Assembly: GCF_047123815.1 (NCBI RefSeq) | Contig: NZ_CP138920.1 | Location: 62,001 to 126,000, forward strand | DNA length: 64,000 nt | Reading direction: 5' to 3' | Origin: Maricaulis sp017643475 | GTDB taxonomy: Bacteria; Pseudomonadota; Alphaproteobacteria; Caulobacterales; Maricaulaceae | Part shown: positions 35,233 to 45,200 of the stretch, in pieces | Numbering within the stretch: position 1 is the stretch's first letter | Layout: every line of letters begins with the position of its first letter | Position numbers and translations under genes: made by a program | The notes under the pieces: model-generated | Databases searched by the model: none | What the model was told of the DNA's origin: nothing | What the model saw: the letters and a program-made list of their open reading frames with translations, nothing else

Positions 35233-35936
35233 TATGCGTCCTCCCGCTCACGAATGGTTCGCTGCTCGATGCGTTTCTCAAACTCGCCCTTGACGATGCG
35301 CTGGACAAAAATGCCCGGCGTGTGGATCTGATCCGGATCCAGCTCGCCCGGGCCAACGATTTCCTCGACCTCGGCAATGGTGATCTTGCCCGCCGTTGCC
35401 ATCATCGGATTGAAATTGCGAGCGGTCTTGCGGAACATCAGATTACCCTGCGGGTCCGCCTTCCAGGCCTTGACGATCGCGACGTCCGCGGTCAGGCCGG
35501 TTTCCATGATGAAGGTCTCGCCGTCGAACTCGCGGTGTTCCTTGCCCTCGGCGATCAGCGTGCCGACACCGGTCTTGGTGAAGAAGCCCGGAATGCCCGC
35601 GCCACCGGCCCGAATACGCTCGGCCAGCGTCCCTTGCGGGTTGAATTCAAGCTCCAGCTCGCCTTCAAGATACTGGCGCTCGAATTCCTTGTTCTCGCCA
35701 ACATAGGACGAGACCATTTTCTTAATCTGCTTGGCATCCAGCAAGACGCCGAGACCAAATCCGTCCACGCCGCAATTGTTGGAAATCACCGTCAGGTCCT
35801 TCACACCGGTGTCGTGCAGCGCTGCGATGGAGTTTTCTGGGATACCGCAAAGGCCGAAACCACCGGCCATGATCGTCATCCCGTCGAACACCAGACCGTC
35901 CAGGGCGGCCTTGGCATCGGGAAATACCTTGTTCAT
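35232..35936 (-). CDS. scoA: 3-oxoacid CoA-transferase subunit A
   Basis: 234 residues with the CoA-binding signature GLVFDGMTIMAGGFGLCGIPENSI at 15-38 and the conserved ISNNCGVDGFGLGVLL and GTLAERIRAGGAGIPGFFTKTGVGT. It is the partner of the adjacent B subunit; both are of normal length. TGAGG lies 6 nt before the ATG. An 81-bp gap separates it from the upstream yihY-like gene on the same strand. Confidence 0.95.
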   Translation of the reverse strand: MNKVFPDAKAALDGLVFDGMTIMAGGFGLCGIPENSIAALHDTGVKDLTVISNNCGVDGFGLGVLLDAKQIKKMVSSYVGENKEFERQYLEGELELEFNPQGTLAERIRAGGAGIPGFFTKTGVGTLIAEGKEHREFDGETFIMETGLTADVAIVKAWKADPQGNLMFRKTARNFNPMMATAGKITIAEVEEIVGPGELDPDQIHTPGIFVQRIVKGEFEKRIEQRTIREREDA

Positions 35937-36017
35937 GAGGACCTCAGTTCAAAGTTGATAACTGGTTCATGTTTATACTGCAGGTGCGAAGAACACCAGC
36001 GAAAGGGACATGCCGCA

Positions 36018-36893
36018 TTATCTGTCGAGGTGCCGACCGTCGATTTCGATCGCCAGAGCACCGCCGAAGAAAACGGCATATGCGCTCCAATAAATCCACA
36101 AGAGGAAGACGACAAGAGCGCCGAGTGATCCATACACGCTAAAATCGATCACTTCAGTGACATAAGTTGAAAATCCCTTCGACAAACCCAGCCACAAACC
36201 AGTCGCCACCAGGGCTGCGCTTGTCGATGCTTTCCAGGTCACAGCCTGTTCCCGCTTGCGCATGGTGAGCCGGTAAAGCATTTCCAGCGCCAGGAACATC
36301 GACAGGCCGGCCGCGGTCCATTCATTGATGAACAGGCCCAGATCAGGCTCCGGCATATTGAGAAACTCGAACACCTGGTGAGCCACGACCGGAATGATCA
36401 GCACCGCCAGATTGGCGAGGGTCAGAAGCACGCCGCCAATCAACACACCGACCATGGCCAGGATGTTGAAGTGGATGACATTGCGAATGTCCTTGTCCTC
36501 GGCGAGATGGTTGAGCCCTGCGATCAAAGCCTTCACACCCCGCGACGCGGCAAAGAGCGCGATGGCAAGGGCCACAGCGCCCTGTGCGGACAGAACCGCG
36601 ATCGGCGCGTCCGCGATACGCGACATTTGACCCAGCACGAAATCCTGTGCACCTGCTGGCATGATTTCAGAAAACCGCGCGAACTGGCTTTCTGCATCGG
36701 CGATAGAAAACACCACGCCGTAAACCGACATCGCCAGCGCAATTGCGGGAAACAAGGCCAGCATGCCGAAAAATGACGCTCCACCGGCGAACAACATCAC
36801 ATCCCGCGCCATTGACCGACTGATCGCCGAAAAGACGATCATGACGGCTGCCCGCTTGCGGGTCGGCTTGGAAAGGGTTTCGCTGGCTGACAT
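36018..36893 (-). CDS. YihY/BrkB-family inner membrane protein
   Basis: 291 residues with six hydrophobic segments and the family landmarks: ASFFGMLALFPAIALAMSVYG in the first segment, ALFAASRGVKALIAGLNHLAED after the third, and SVYGSLGALVVFLLWIYWSAYAVFFGGALAIEID at the end. Some family members were once called ribonuclease BN, which is not supported; function is unknown. It is divergent from the WYL regulator with 76 bp between the two starts. Confidence 0.92.
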   Translation of the reverse strand: MSASETLSKPTRKRAAVMIVFSAISRSMARDVMLFAGGASFFGMLALFPAIALAMSVYGVVFSIADAESQFARFSEIMPAGAQDFVLGQMSRIADAPIAVLSAQGAVALAIALFAASRGVKALIAGLNHLAEDKDIRNVIHFNILAMVGVLIGGVLLTLANLAVLIIPVVAHQVFEFLNMPEPDLGLFINEWTAAGLSMFLALEMLYRLTMRKREQAVTWKASTSAALVATGLWLGLSKGFSTYVTEVIDFSVYGSLGALVVFLLWIYWSAYAVFFGGALAIEIDGRHLDR

Positions 36894-36969
36894 CCGGCCT
36901 GCTAAGCGTGAGTCCGGTTAAAGAATCACCAAGTCTCGATAAGCTGCGAGCGATTAGGGAGTTAGCCAT

Positions 36970-37962
36970 ATGTCCTTTGCCAAGGCTGTCGATCTTTTGC
37001 AGCTGGCGCGCCTCGCCAATGGTCGTACCGGCGTATCCCTCGCCGAGATCGAGGAAGAGTTCGCCTGTGTCCGTCGCACCGCGCAACGCATGACCCAGGC
37101 GCTGGAAACAGTGTTTCCCGATGCCGAGGCCTATGTGGACTATGAGGGTCACAAGCGCTGGCGCATTCCTCACGGCAAGGTCTCGGAGTTTTTTGCACCG
37201 ACTGCCGATCAGCTCGCCGCGCTGGAGCTGGCCAAGGAAACGTTGACAAATGCGGGCCTGACAAGCGAAGCGAAACAATTGTCCGATCTTGGCGGTGCGG
37301 TGAAACTCCTGACGTCAGACCGTCGTCGTGCAGGCATCGAGGCTGATGAGGAAGCCCTGTTGGAGGCAATGGGCCATGCCGCCCGTCCCGGCCCTCGCCC
37401 GGCGACCAATTCACAGGTGGATGAAGCCATCGCGGACGCTCTCAAGGGGCCGTTCCGCCTGGTCATCCTCTATCGCGGTCGCAATGACGACACAGCCCGA
37501 GAACGGCGTATCGAACCCTATGGTATTCTCCTTGGAACCCGGCGCTATCTCATCGCCAGGGATCCCTCCAGGGATGATAATCGCCTGCGACACTTCCGGA
37601 TCGAGGATATTGAACGCGCCGTGCTGACTGAGGAGTGGTTTGCACGCGATCCGGACTTCAATCTGGCGGAATATTCGGCGCGAAGTTTCGGCGTTTTCCA
37701 GAATGATCGCGAGTTCAAGCCGGTACACTGGCGCTTTACGCCGAAGGCCGCCCCCCATGCCGCGCGATATCGATTTCATCCGGATCAGGAAATCGTTGAA
37801 AACCCGGATGGGTCTCTCGATGTCCGTTTTACTGCCAGCGGCCATCTGGAGATGTGCTGGCATCTTTATGCTTGGGGTGACCAGGTCGAGGTTCTGGAGC
37901 CGAAGGAACTCGCCGACCTTGTCAATGAACATCGTCGGGAAGATTTCCCGGGGCTGCCTTAG
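36970..37962 (+). CDS. WYL-domain transcriptional regulator
   Basis: 330 residues. An N-terminal winged helix (LAEIEEEFACVRRTAQRMTQALETVF) is followed by a WYL domain (FRLVILYRGRNDDTARERRIEPYGILLGTRRYLIARD) and a C-terminal WCX extension (YRFHPDQEIVENPDGSLDVRFTASGHLEMCWHLYAWGDQVEVLEP). Such proteins sense nucleic acid or nucleotide ligands and often repress stress or DNA-repair genes; nothing nearby fixes the target. GGGAG lies before the ATG. The stop codon overlaps that of the convergent small gene (TTAG). Confidence 0.93.
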   Translation: MSFAKAVDLLQLARLANGRTGVSLAEIEEEFACVRRTAQRMTQALETVFPDAEAYVDYEGHKRWRIPHGKVSEFFAPTADQLAALELAKETLTNAGLTSEAKQLSDLGGAVKLLTSDRRRAGIEADEEALLEAMGHAARPGPRPATNSQVDEAIADALKGPFRLVILYRGRNDDTARERRIEPYGILLGTRRYLIARDPSRDDNRLRHFRIEDIERAVLTEEWFARDPDFNLAEYSARSFGVFQNDREFKPVHWRFTPKAAPHAARYRFHPDQEIVENPDGSLDVRFTASGHLEMCWHLYAWGDQVEVLEPKELADLVNEHRREDFPGLP

Positions 37963-38210
37963 CGAACGGCGATCCTGACCTGTTCAGCCGGCAGCCAGGA
38001 CGGCATGGAGTGGCCGTCAGCAGCGCTCATGGCCAGCTGATAACCCTTGTGCAGATAACGGCAGACCGAACGCAGATCTTCGACATGGATGCAGCTTATG
38101 TCGTCACCTTCACGCTGGACGCGGAAGAAGCCGTCACGAAAGCGATGCGGGACCAGATTGCTCTGGGAACCTGCTGCGCCGGGGATGGATGCCTGAAGTG
38201 CGATTGCCAT
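37959..38210 (-). CDS. Small hypothetical protein (83 aa)
   Basis: ATG 38210 is preceded by AAGGAG at good spacing, which is the best evidence that this is a gene. The product (MAIALQASIPGAAGS ... FRVQREGDDISCIHVEDLRSVCRYLHKGYQLAMSAADGHSMPSWLPAEQVRIAVR) has no signal peptide, no membrane segment and no family I recognise. The N-terminus is variable-looking and the C-terminus is helical then extended. The gene shares the four bases TTAG with the end of the WYL regulator gene. A terminator-like hairpin lies 87 bp upstream and could control it. Confidence 0.6.
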   Translation of the reverse strand: MAIALQASIPGAAGSQSNLVPHRFRDGFFRVQREGDDISCIHVEDLRSVCRYLHKGYQLAMSAADGHSMPSWLPAEQVRIAVR

Positions 38211-38538
38211 GTCTGAACTCCTTCTTGTCTTCGTGTTGAGAACAAGATGAGCCACCGCCACGACAAAACCTGTCACCCCCATTTCAGGGCAAAAAGAAAC
38301 GCCGGCCGTTGGGGGCGGCCGACGCTTCGGGGTATCAATTCGATAGCGAGAAGGCGATCCGGCGAGGGACTGAAATGCGGCCGCTCATCTCGAATACAAA
38401 TATTAGTGATTGCTGCTGAACCCTGGATGAACAAAAATGAATGGGATTTTCTACAACAATTTGAATTATTTGCGCCTGACCCCTTGTGACTTCCAGAGCA
38501 AATCACATAGGCTGCCGCAAAGCCCATAAGGACTGACC
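38211..38538. other. 328-bp intergenic region, relatively AT-rich, no protein gene recognised
   Basis: This region separates the small minus-strand gene from the pentapeptide-repeat gene. It contains a hairpin with a T tract on the minus strand (38291-38327) and an AT-rich stretch at about 38396-38475 that could hold promoters. Open frames crossing it have no ribosome-binding site and no recognisable sequence. Confidence 0.6.
38297..38327 (-). terminator. Terminator-like hairpin on the minus strand upstream of the small gene
   Basis: Read on the minus strand, a 12-bp stem with two mismatches (AAGCGTCGGCCG / CGGCCGGCGTTT) and a 7-nt loop is followed by TTTCTTTTT. No coding gene ends before it on that strand, so it would end either a small RNA starting within 38330-38538 or a leader of the 37959-38210 gene. 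Confidence 0.55.
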
Positions 38539-39762
38539 TTGCCTGCCACAGCCAACGCCCCCGACCGGCAACAGGAAATCGACCGTATCTGCGATGAACA
38601 CGCGCGAGCACTCAGCGGCTCGGGCGGTGGTTTTGCGCGTTTTGATGGCGAGGACCTCAGCCGGCTGGTGCTGACCAATCGCGATCTTCAGGATGCGAGT
38701 TTCGCGGATTGTGACCTGTCGGGTGCTGACCTGTCCGGCTCGGATCTGCGGGGTGCCAATTTTTCGGGCGCAAAGCTTGTTGGTGCGAGGCTGATCGGCG
38801 CCAATCTGGATGATACCGACTTACGTGGCTGTGACATGAGCGAGGCGGACCTGTCTGCATCGCAATGCCAGAATGCCGATTTTCGCGAACTGGCACGCCT
38901 GCCCGCTATCGGCAGTGAAGGCACGCCTACAGCTTCGGTCCAGTCAACAAAACTCGGCAATGCCCGGCTTGGCGGAGTGAATTTTTCACATGCGCGGCTG
39001 GCAGGCGTGGAAGCCGAGGGCGCCGATTTCTCCGACGCCAATCTCAACAATTCCCGCCTGCTACGCGCGAAGCTGAAAAACGCCGTCATGCAGCGCGCCA
39101 TCCTGACGGCGACAGACATGTCCGGTGCGGATCTGACCGATGCTGACATGCGCGGTGCACTGGAAAAGGATCTCAAGCTTGCCCAGGCCATAACCTCCGG
39201 CATGTTGACAGGAGAACTCGACGAAGAGGCCACAAACGGCTTCGAGCCCGATAATGACCCCCGCCCCCTCACCTCCAAACTGCGCGATCATGAAAAGCTC
39301 TGTCGCACCCAGGGCAAAGACGGCGCTCCGGCCAGTTTCAAGGGCATGGACATGCGCGAAGTCGGTGATCTGCGCGAACGAGAGCTGACGGCCATGCAGG
39401 CCCATGGGGCCAATTTTTCCGGCATGGACATGCGCGATATCGCCTTGCAGGGCGCCAAACTGGTCCAGGCAGATTTGCGTGGCTGTGACCTGCGTGATGC
39501 CGATCTTCGTGGTGCAGACCTGAGTGGCGCCAATCTCTCCCATGCCGATTTGCGTGGCGCGCGTCTGGACAGCCTCACACTTGGCGCTGGACGGTCCCTG
39601 CCTTCCAACCTGGCCAATGCGGATTGTCGCTACACACTCTGGGAAGGCGCACAGCTCAATGGCGTTGCAGCCACGGGCGCATGTTTCGCCTATGCCCGCA
39701 TATCGGACGAACAGGCCACGACGCTCGCCGCCGCAGACCTGGCCGATGTTATTCGCGCCTAG
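38539..39762 (+). CDS. Pentapeptide-repeat protein
   Basis: 407 residues with two blocks of A(D/N)LxX repeats. Block 1 (about 45-215) includes ADLSGSDLRGANFSGAKL and ADFSDANLNNSRLLRAKL. Block 2 (about 285-400) includes GANFSGMDMRDIALQGAKL and ADLRGCDLRDADLRGADL. A 70-residue non-repeat linker (DEEATNGFEPDNDPRPL...GKDGAPASF) separates them. Each block should form a right-handed quadrilateral beta-helix. The start is TTG 38539 with AAGGA upstream; no ATG fits. No signal peptide. Function unknown: DNA-mimic gyrase-protection proteins share the fold, but so do many others. It overlaps the convergent CoA-transferase gene by CTAG. Confidence 0.9.
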   Translation: MPATANAPDRQQEIDRICDEHARALSGSGGGFARFDGEDLSRLVLTNRDLQDASFADCDLSGADLSGSDLRGANFSGAKLVGARLIGANLDDTDLRGCDMSEADLSASQCQNADFRELARLPAIGSEGTPTASVQSTKLGNARLGGVNFSHARLAGVEAEGADFSDANLNNSRLLRAKLKNAVMQRAILTATDMSGADLTDADMRGALEKDLKLAQAITSGMLTGELDEEATNGFEPDNDPRPLTSKLRDHEKLCRTQGKDGAPASFKGMDMREVGDLRERELTAMQAHGANFSGMDMRDIALQGAKLVQADLRGCDLRDADLRGADLSGANLSHADLRGARLDSLTLGAGRSLPSNLANADCRYTLWEGAQLNGVAATGACFAYARISDEQATTLAAADLADVIRA

Positions 39763-40853
39763 ATCTCCACACCCCAGTCCTTGAGAACATCCGCCGTGTC
39801 AGCGCCGGGCTGTGACGCGGCACCCTGGATTGCAGACGGTGTGTGCGAAAAGCGCGGCGCCGGCGATGGCTGCATCACGCCTTCCACGCTCTGGAATGTT
39901 CCACGCTCAACCATGTGCGGATGTTTGTGCGCTTCCTCATAGGTCAAAACAGGCGCAAAACAGGCATCCGTGCCTTCCAGCAATTCACACCATTCATCGC
40001 GAGACCGGGACTTGAACAGCGCTTCGAACACGGATTTGGCCTCTGCCCAGTTCTTTCCGCTCCAGTCTGCCGGAATCGTACCCGCATCAATTCCGGCCTT
40101 TTCACAGAAAAGCGCATAGAATTCCGGCTCCAGCGGGCCCAGCGAGATATGCCGACCGTCCGCGCATTCATAGATCGAGTAGAAATGGGCCGCTCCGTCG
40201 AGCAGGTTTGCGGCGCGTTCCGTCTTCCATAAACCCAATGCCATCAACTGGTATTGCGAGGCCATAAGTGAGGCAGAACCGTCCACAATCGCAGCATCGA
40301 CAACCTGCCCCTGACCGTTGGCGCGGGCATGGTGCATTGCAGCCAGCACCCCCATCGCCAGATAGAGCGCGCCTCCGCCAAAATCCCCGACCAGATTGAG
40401 CGGAGCGACGGGCGTCTCGGCCGTGCCGATGGCTCCGAGAGCCCCGCTGAGAGAAATATAGTTGATGTCATGCCCGGCCGCGTGAGCCAGTGGGCCGAAC
40501 TGTCCCCATCCAGTCATTCGACCATAAACAAGAGCGGGATTGAGCTTCAGCATGTCATCGGGACCAAAACCAAGCCGCTCCATAACCCCGGGCCGGTAGC
40601 CCTCAAGCAGGATGTCCGCCTGTCCGACGAGTGCGCGGCAACGGGCCTGGTCGGTTTCGTCCTTGAGGTTCAGGGCTACGGAGCGCCTTCCCCGCGCCAG
40701 AACATCCGCTGCACCCGTCCCGAACGCGCCGGGACGATCGATACGGATGACGTCCGCTCCCATGTCGGAAAGCAACATCGCTGCGAATGGTGCCGGGCCC
40801 AGACCGACGAATTCGACGATTTTAACGCCTTTTAGAGGACCTTGTGCTTGCAT
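39759..40853 (-). CDS. CaiB/BaiF-family (type III) CoA-transferase or alpha-methylacyl-CoA racemase
   Basis: 364 residues from ATG 40853 (MQAQGPLKGVKIVEFVGLGPAPFAAMLLSDMGADVIRID), with GAGG upstream; extension to 41060 has no conserved sequence. The family pattern runs on through GRRSVALNLKDE, ADILLEGYRPGVMERLGFGPDD and YGRMTGWGQFGPLAHAAGHDINYISLSGALGAIG. The segment GHDINY with its Asp matches the alpha-methylacyl-CoA racemase branch, which epimerises 2-methylacyl-CoAs. There is no obvious partner gene. It is divergent from popA. Confidence 0.9.
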   Translation of the reverse strand: MQAQGPLKGVKIVEFVGLGPAPFAAMLLSDMGADVIRIDRPGAFGTGAADVLARGRRSVALNLKDETDQARCRALVGQADILLEGYRPGVMERLGFGPDDMLKLNPALVYGRMTGWGQFGPLAHAAGHDINYISLSGALGAIGTAETPVAPLNLVGDFGGGALYLAMGVLAAMHHARANGQGQVVDAAIVDGSASLMASQYQLMALGLWKTERAANLLDGAAHFYSIYECADGRHISLGPLEPEFYALFCEKAGIDAGTIPADWSGKNWAEAKSVFEALFKSRSRDEWCELLEGTDACFAPVLTYEEAHKHPHMVERGTFQSVEGVMQPSPAPRFSHTPSAIQGAASQPGADTADVLKDWGVEI

Positions 40854-40948
40854 TGAGACCAACCTCACGATTCTTCGTTTTGGGGATCGTGGCATTTGTG
40901 AGAAACTCAAGAAACAGGATTGTGTGGATGCGGACGCCAGGGGGACAA

Positions 40949-42265
40949 ATGGGGCGTGAACTCGACGTCCTGCTGATTGGTCCAGCGGATCAAACGGGGG
41001 AACTTGCCAACGCGATGGAAAAACTCGCGATGCGCGTACGCATCGTGCGTTCCGACACACCCCAGTCCGCGACCAGCCGTGCCTTTGCGTGCGGCGTGAT
41101 CTTCGCGGCGGATCCGGAAGAGTTTGATGCCCATCGCAAAGCGCTGGAAAGTTTTGCCCTTGGTGATCGCCCGATCATCGCGATCGGCCCGTCCTCGCTG
41201 GCCGAGATTGCTGCGGTCGATGCCTGGGTGCCTGAACCGGCGCTACCGGCCCAGGTCGCTGCGCGAGCACGATCCCTCTTCCGCTTGCACTCGATGGAAG
41301 CCATTGCCAAGCGCCGCGCCAGTGTCAACGCACTTTATGGCGAAAGGCCCGAACTCGTCGCCCGGCCGGAAGCGCGCAGCTCCGTGCTATATGTCGGGGA
41401 TGCCTCGCCTCGCTTCATGAGTCTCCAGCACATAATGGAAGCTGACAATGTCGAGGTGGTCGCCGCCTTCTCCTCCTATTCGGCCTTTGACTATCTGCAC
41501 GAGCGCAGCTTTGACGCCGTGGTTCTCAATGCCAACGACAAGGCGGATGCGGCGTTCACAATCAGCTCGGCCATGCGCCGCAATGCCCGCCTCTATCACA
41601 CACCGGTTCTCTTGCTGACACGAGACACCAATCACGAAACGGCCGACGAGGCGTTTGCCCGCGGCGTGTCCGATATCATCAGTGCTCAGACATCGGATCA
41701 AGAGATGCGCGACCGCATCCTGACGCTGACCGCGGAACGTCGGCGCAGGCGCGACGCCAAGGCGGCACTGGAAGCATGCCGTGAACCGCGCACGCTGGAT
41801 ATCGATACCGGCCTTTTCCACGCCGGTTTTCTGACCTCGCACCTGCAGGACATGATCAATGATCATGATCGCGGTGAAGTCAGTTTCAGCGCCCTGATCC
41901 TGAACACAGACCTGCCCGAGGGAATCGAACGCCCGGATGATCTCTCTGCTGAAAAAGCCCGCCGTCAGTTCGCCGCCATGTTGCGCCACCTCCTGCGCAG
42001 CGAGGATGCAGCCTGCCGGGTGAATGCCGATACTTTCCTGGCCTTGCTGCCGTTTACCGAAGAAGAAGGTGTCTCCGCTGTCGCGGCTCGGGTCTCTGCC
42101 ATCGCTGAATGCACGGCATTCGAGAGCGAGGACCCCTTGCACCCCTTCAGGCTGCACGTGCGCTCGGAGTGTATCATGCCTCGCCCGGCCGAGACCGCTG
42201 AAGGCATGATCGAACGCGGTATTCGCCAGCTGCAATCCCGTAATGCCTTTGTCGCTCGGGCCTAG
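40949..42265 (+). CDS. popA: PopA-like protein: two receiver domains and a catalytically degenerate GGDEF domain
   Basis: 438 residues from ATG 40949 (AGGGGG upstream). The first receiver is very divergent (ELDVLLIGPADQTGELANAMEKL); the second spans about 143-265 (SVLYVGDASPRFMSLQHIMEADN), with Asn194 (AVVLNAN) at the usual phospho-Asp position. In the GGDEF domain the active loop reads NADTF (359-363), so cyclase activity is not expected. The c-di-GMP inhibitory site RxxD is kept exactly as R350-S-E-D353, five residues before the loop. This combination is the mark of Caulobacter PopA, which binds c-di-GMP and helps deliver CtrA to ClpXP. It shares a CTAG stop overlap with mfd. Confidence 0.85.
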   Translation: MGRELDVLLIGPADQTGELANAMEKLAMRVRIVRSDTPQSATSRAFACGVIFAADPEEFDAHRKALESFALGDRPIIAIGPSSLAEIAAVDAWVPEPALPAQVAARARSLFRLHSMEAIAKRRASVNALYGERPELVARPEARSSVLYVGDASPRFMSLQHIMEADNVEVVAAFSSYSAFDYLHERSFDAVVLNANDKADAAFTISSAMRRNARLYHTPVLLLTRDTNHETADEAFARGVSDIISAQTSDQEMRDRILTLTAERRRRRDAKAALEACREPRTLDIDTGLFHAGFLTSHLQDMINDHDRGEVSFSALILNTDLPEGIERPDDLSAEKARRQFAAMLRHLLRSEDAACRVNADTFLALLPFTEEEGVSAVAARVSAIAECTAFESEDPLHPFRLHVRSECIMPRPAETAEGMIERGIRQLQSRNAFVARA

Positions 42266-45200
42266 CCCGCTTCACGCGCTCGATCAGCAATTTCAGCGAG
42301 GGGTGTCATCGATTTTTCGATCGCCCGCAACCGATCTTCCGGCTCATCCCAGCCTGCGCGCAGCACAAGCTTGTGATCCGGGCGTGCCTTGAACAGCCCC
42401 GGATTGGCACTGATGTGGGCGATGAGAGATGGCGGGTCGATGAAACGGTCCTTGCGGAAATGAATGACGGCACCCTTGGGACCGGCATCCACTTTTTCCA
42501 CGCCTGCGCGCTTGCAGAGCATTTTCACGGCGACCACCCGCATCAATGTTTCGACTTCCTTGGGAAGCGGTCCGAAACGGTCGATCAGCTCCGCGGCGAA
42601 CCCTTCGCGTGCGGCCTTGTCCTCCAGCGAAGACAGGCGGCGATAGAGCTGCAGGCGCACATCCAGATCCGGGATATAGTCTTCCGGGATAAGCACCGCA
42701 CCGCCGGCATTGATCTGCGGTGACCATTCACCGTCATCCTCATCCTGTCCCTCACCGCGCAGTGAAGCAACGGCCTCCTCGAGCATGGACTGATAAAGCT
42801 CGACGCCCACATCCTTGATATGACCGGACTGTTCCTCGCCCAGAAGATTGCCGCCACCTCGCAAATCGAGATCGTGCGACGCCAGGCTGAATCCGGCACC
42901 AAGTGAATCGAGGGATTGCAGGACCTTGAGACGCCGTTCCGCGCCATCGGTCAGCTTGCGATTGGCGGATGTTGTGAAATAGGCGTAGGCACGTGTCTTG
43001 GAGCGACCGACCCGGCCCCGCAGCTGGTAGAGCTGGGCCAGGCCAAACCGATCCGCACGGTGAATGACAAGCGTGTTGGCGGTCGGGATATCAATTCCTG
43101 ATTCAACAATCGTCGTGGAAAGCAGGACGTCATACCGGCCCTCATAAAAGGCCGTCATGATGTCTTCCAGCTGACCGGCGGCCATCTGACCATGCGCAAT
43201 CACGAAGGACACTTCCGGCACACTCTCGCGCAGGAAGCTGGCGATATCATCCAGGTCGGATATTCGCGGCACAACAAAGAAAGCCTGTCCGCCGCGATAC
43301 TTCTCCCGTAGCAGGGCCTCGCGCACAGTGACAGAATCGAACGGCGTCACATAGGTGCGCACGGCCAGTCGGTCGACCGGCGGCGTGGCGATGATGGATA
43401 GGTCCCGGATCCCGGTCAGGGCCAGCTGCAGCGTTCGCGGGATCGGTGTCGCGGTCAGCGTCATGACATGCACATCTGCTCGCAGTGCCTTGAGCGTTTC
43501 CTTGTGCTTGACGCCGAAATTCTGTTCCTCGTCTACCACCAGCAGGCCCAGATCATTGAACTTGACTGTCTTGGCGAGCAGAGCGTGCGTGCCGATGACG
43601 ATCTCGACCTTGCCGTCGCGCAATTCTTCCCGGGTCGCCTTGGCTTCCTTTGCCCCCACCAGGCGTGACAATTGCCGAACCTTCACCGGCCAGCCACGGA
43701 ATCGTTCCGAGAACGTCTTGAAATGCTGGCGCGCCAGCAAGGTGGTTGGAGCCACCACAGCAACCTGCTGCCCGCTCATCGCCACCACAAAGGCCGCCCG
43801 CAACGCCACTTCGGTCTTGCCGAACCCAACATCACCGCAGATCAGGCGGTCCATCGGGCGCCCCTTGGTCAGGTCGCCCAGCACATCGTCCAGCGCGTTG
43901 AGCTGGTCATCTGTCTCCGCGTAGGGAAAGGCCGAGCAGAATTCGTCATACATGCCACCGGAACCGTCAATGACCGTCGCCTTGCGTGACAGCCGCTGGG
44001 CAGCGATCTTGATGAGTTCATCCGCCATGTCGCGCAGACGTTTCTTGGCCTTGGCCTTGCGCGCCTGCCAGGCGACGCCACCCAGCTTGTCGAGCTGGGC
44101 ATTTTCGGCCTCTGCGCCATAACGCGAAAGCAGCTCAATATTCTCGACCGGCAGATAGAGCTTTGATCCGCCGGCATATTCCAACTGTATACAGTCGTGC
44201 GGAGCATCCTGGACCGGTAGTGTTTTCAAGCCGATGAAACGCGAAAGGCCGTGATCGGCATGGATCACCAGATCTCCAGGTGCGAGGCTGCCCGCCTCCA
44301 CGATAACATCAGCGGTTTTCTTGCGTTTGCGCGGACGGGCGAGGCGGTCGCCGAGGATGTCCTGCTCGGAAATGACCACCAGGCTCTCGGTTTCGAACCC
44401 TCGTTCAATCGGCAGAACAACCCGACCGATTTTCGGTCCGGACGATGCATCCTGCCAGTTGTCGGACAGCTTGATATTCTTGAGCCCGTGATCACCGAGC
44501 ACACTGGCCATACGCTCGGACGCACCAAGGCTCCAGGAGGCGAGAAGGACCTGTTTTCCGGTCTTTTTGAGCTCGAGAACATGTTTCGCGGTGGCATCGA
44601 ACACATTGGTGTTTTCCGCTGCACGCTCCGCAGCGAAAACCCGCCCCTGCTTGCCCCCGGCATCAACCGTATTGGCGCCCGGCTCCACAAAACTGGTGAA
44701 GTTGCGCACGGCCCGGTCTGCCAGGGCTGCGTCCCAGTCTGACCGGGTGAGATAAAGCGCATCGGGTTCCAGCGCGCGATAGGTCGAGGCGGACAGGCTG
44801 GAACTGTGGGACGCATCCGCCGCCAGCTGGCGAGCTTCGAAATAGTCCTTTACCTGCTCGACACGCTCATCGAAGGCTTCATGCGCCAGCGCATCCACGC
44901 CGACGAGTGTGTTCTCAGGCAGATAAGAAAAAGCCGTGACCACTTCGGGATAAAAAAGCGGCAACCAGTGTTCGACACCGGCAGGGCGCGCGCCTTCGCT
45001 CACGGCCTGATAAACCGGGTCATCCCGCTGAACTGCACCGAAACTTTTCACGAAACCACCGCGGTAGAGCGAGATGGACGTCTCGTCGATGATGACTTCG
45101 CTGACCGGCGTGAACTCGATGGCGTTCAACTGTTTCTGTGAGCGCTGGGTTTCCGGATCAAAGGTGCGGATGCTCTCCAGGCTGTCCCCGAAAAAGTCGA

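Noticed and set aside
35220..36128. 302-codon plus-strand frame across scoA
   Set aside because: Antisense to the 3-oxoacid CoA-transferase A subunit; no ribosome-binding site or family match.
38247..38489. 80-codon plus-strand frame in the 38.3 kb intergenic region
   Set aside because: It spans the terminator-like hairpin, has no ribosome-binding site and shows no family features.
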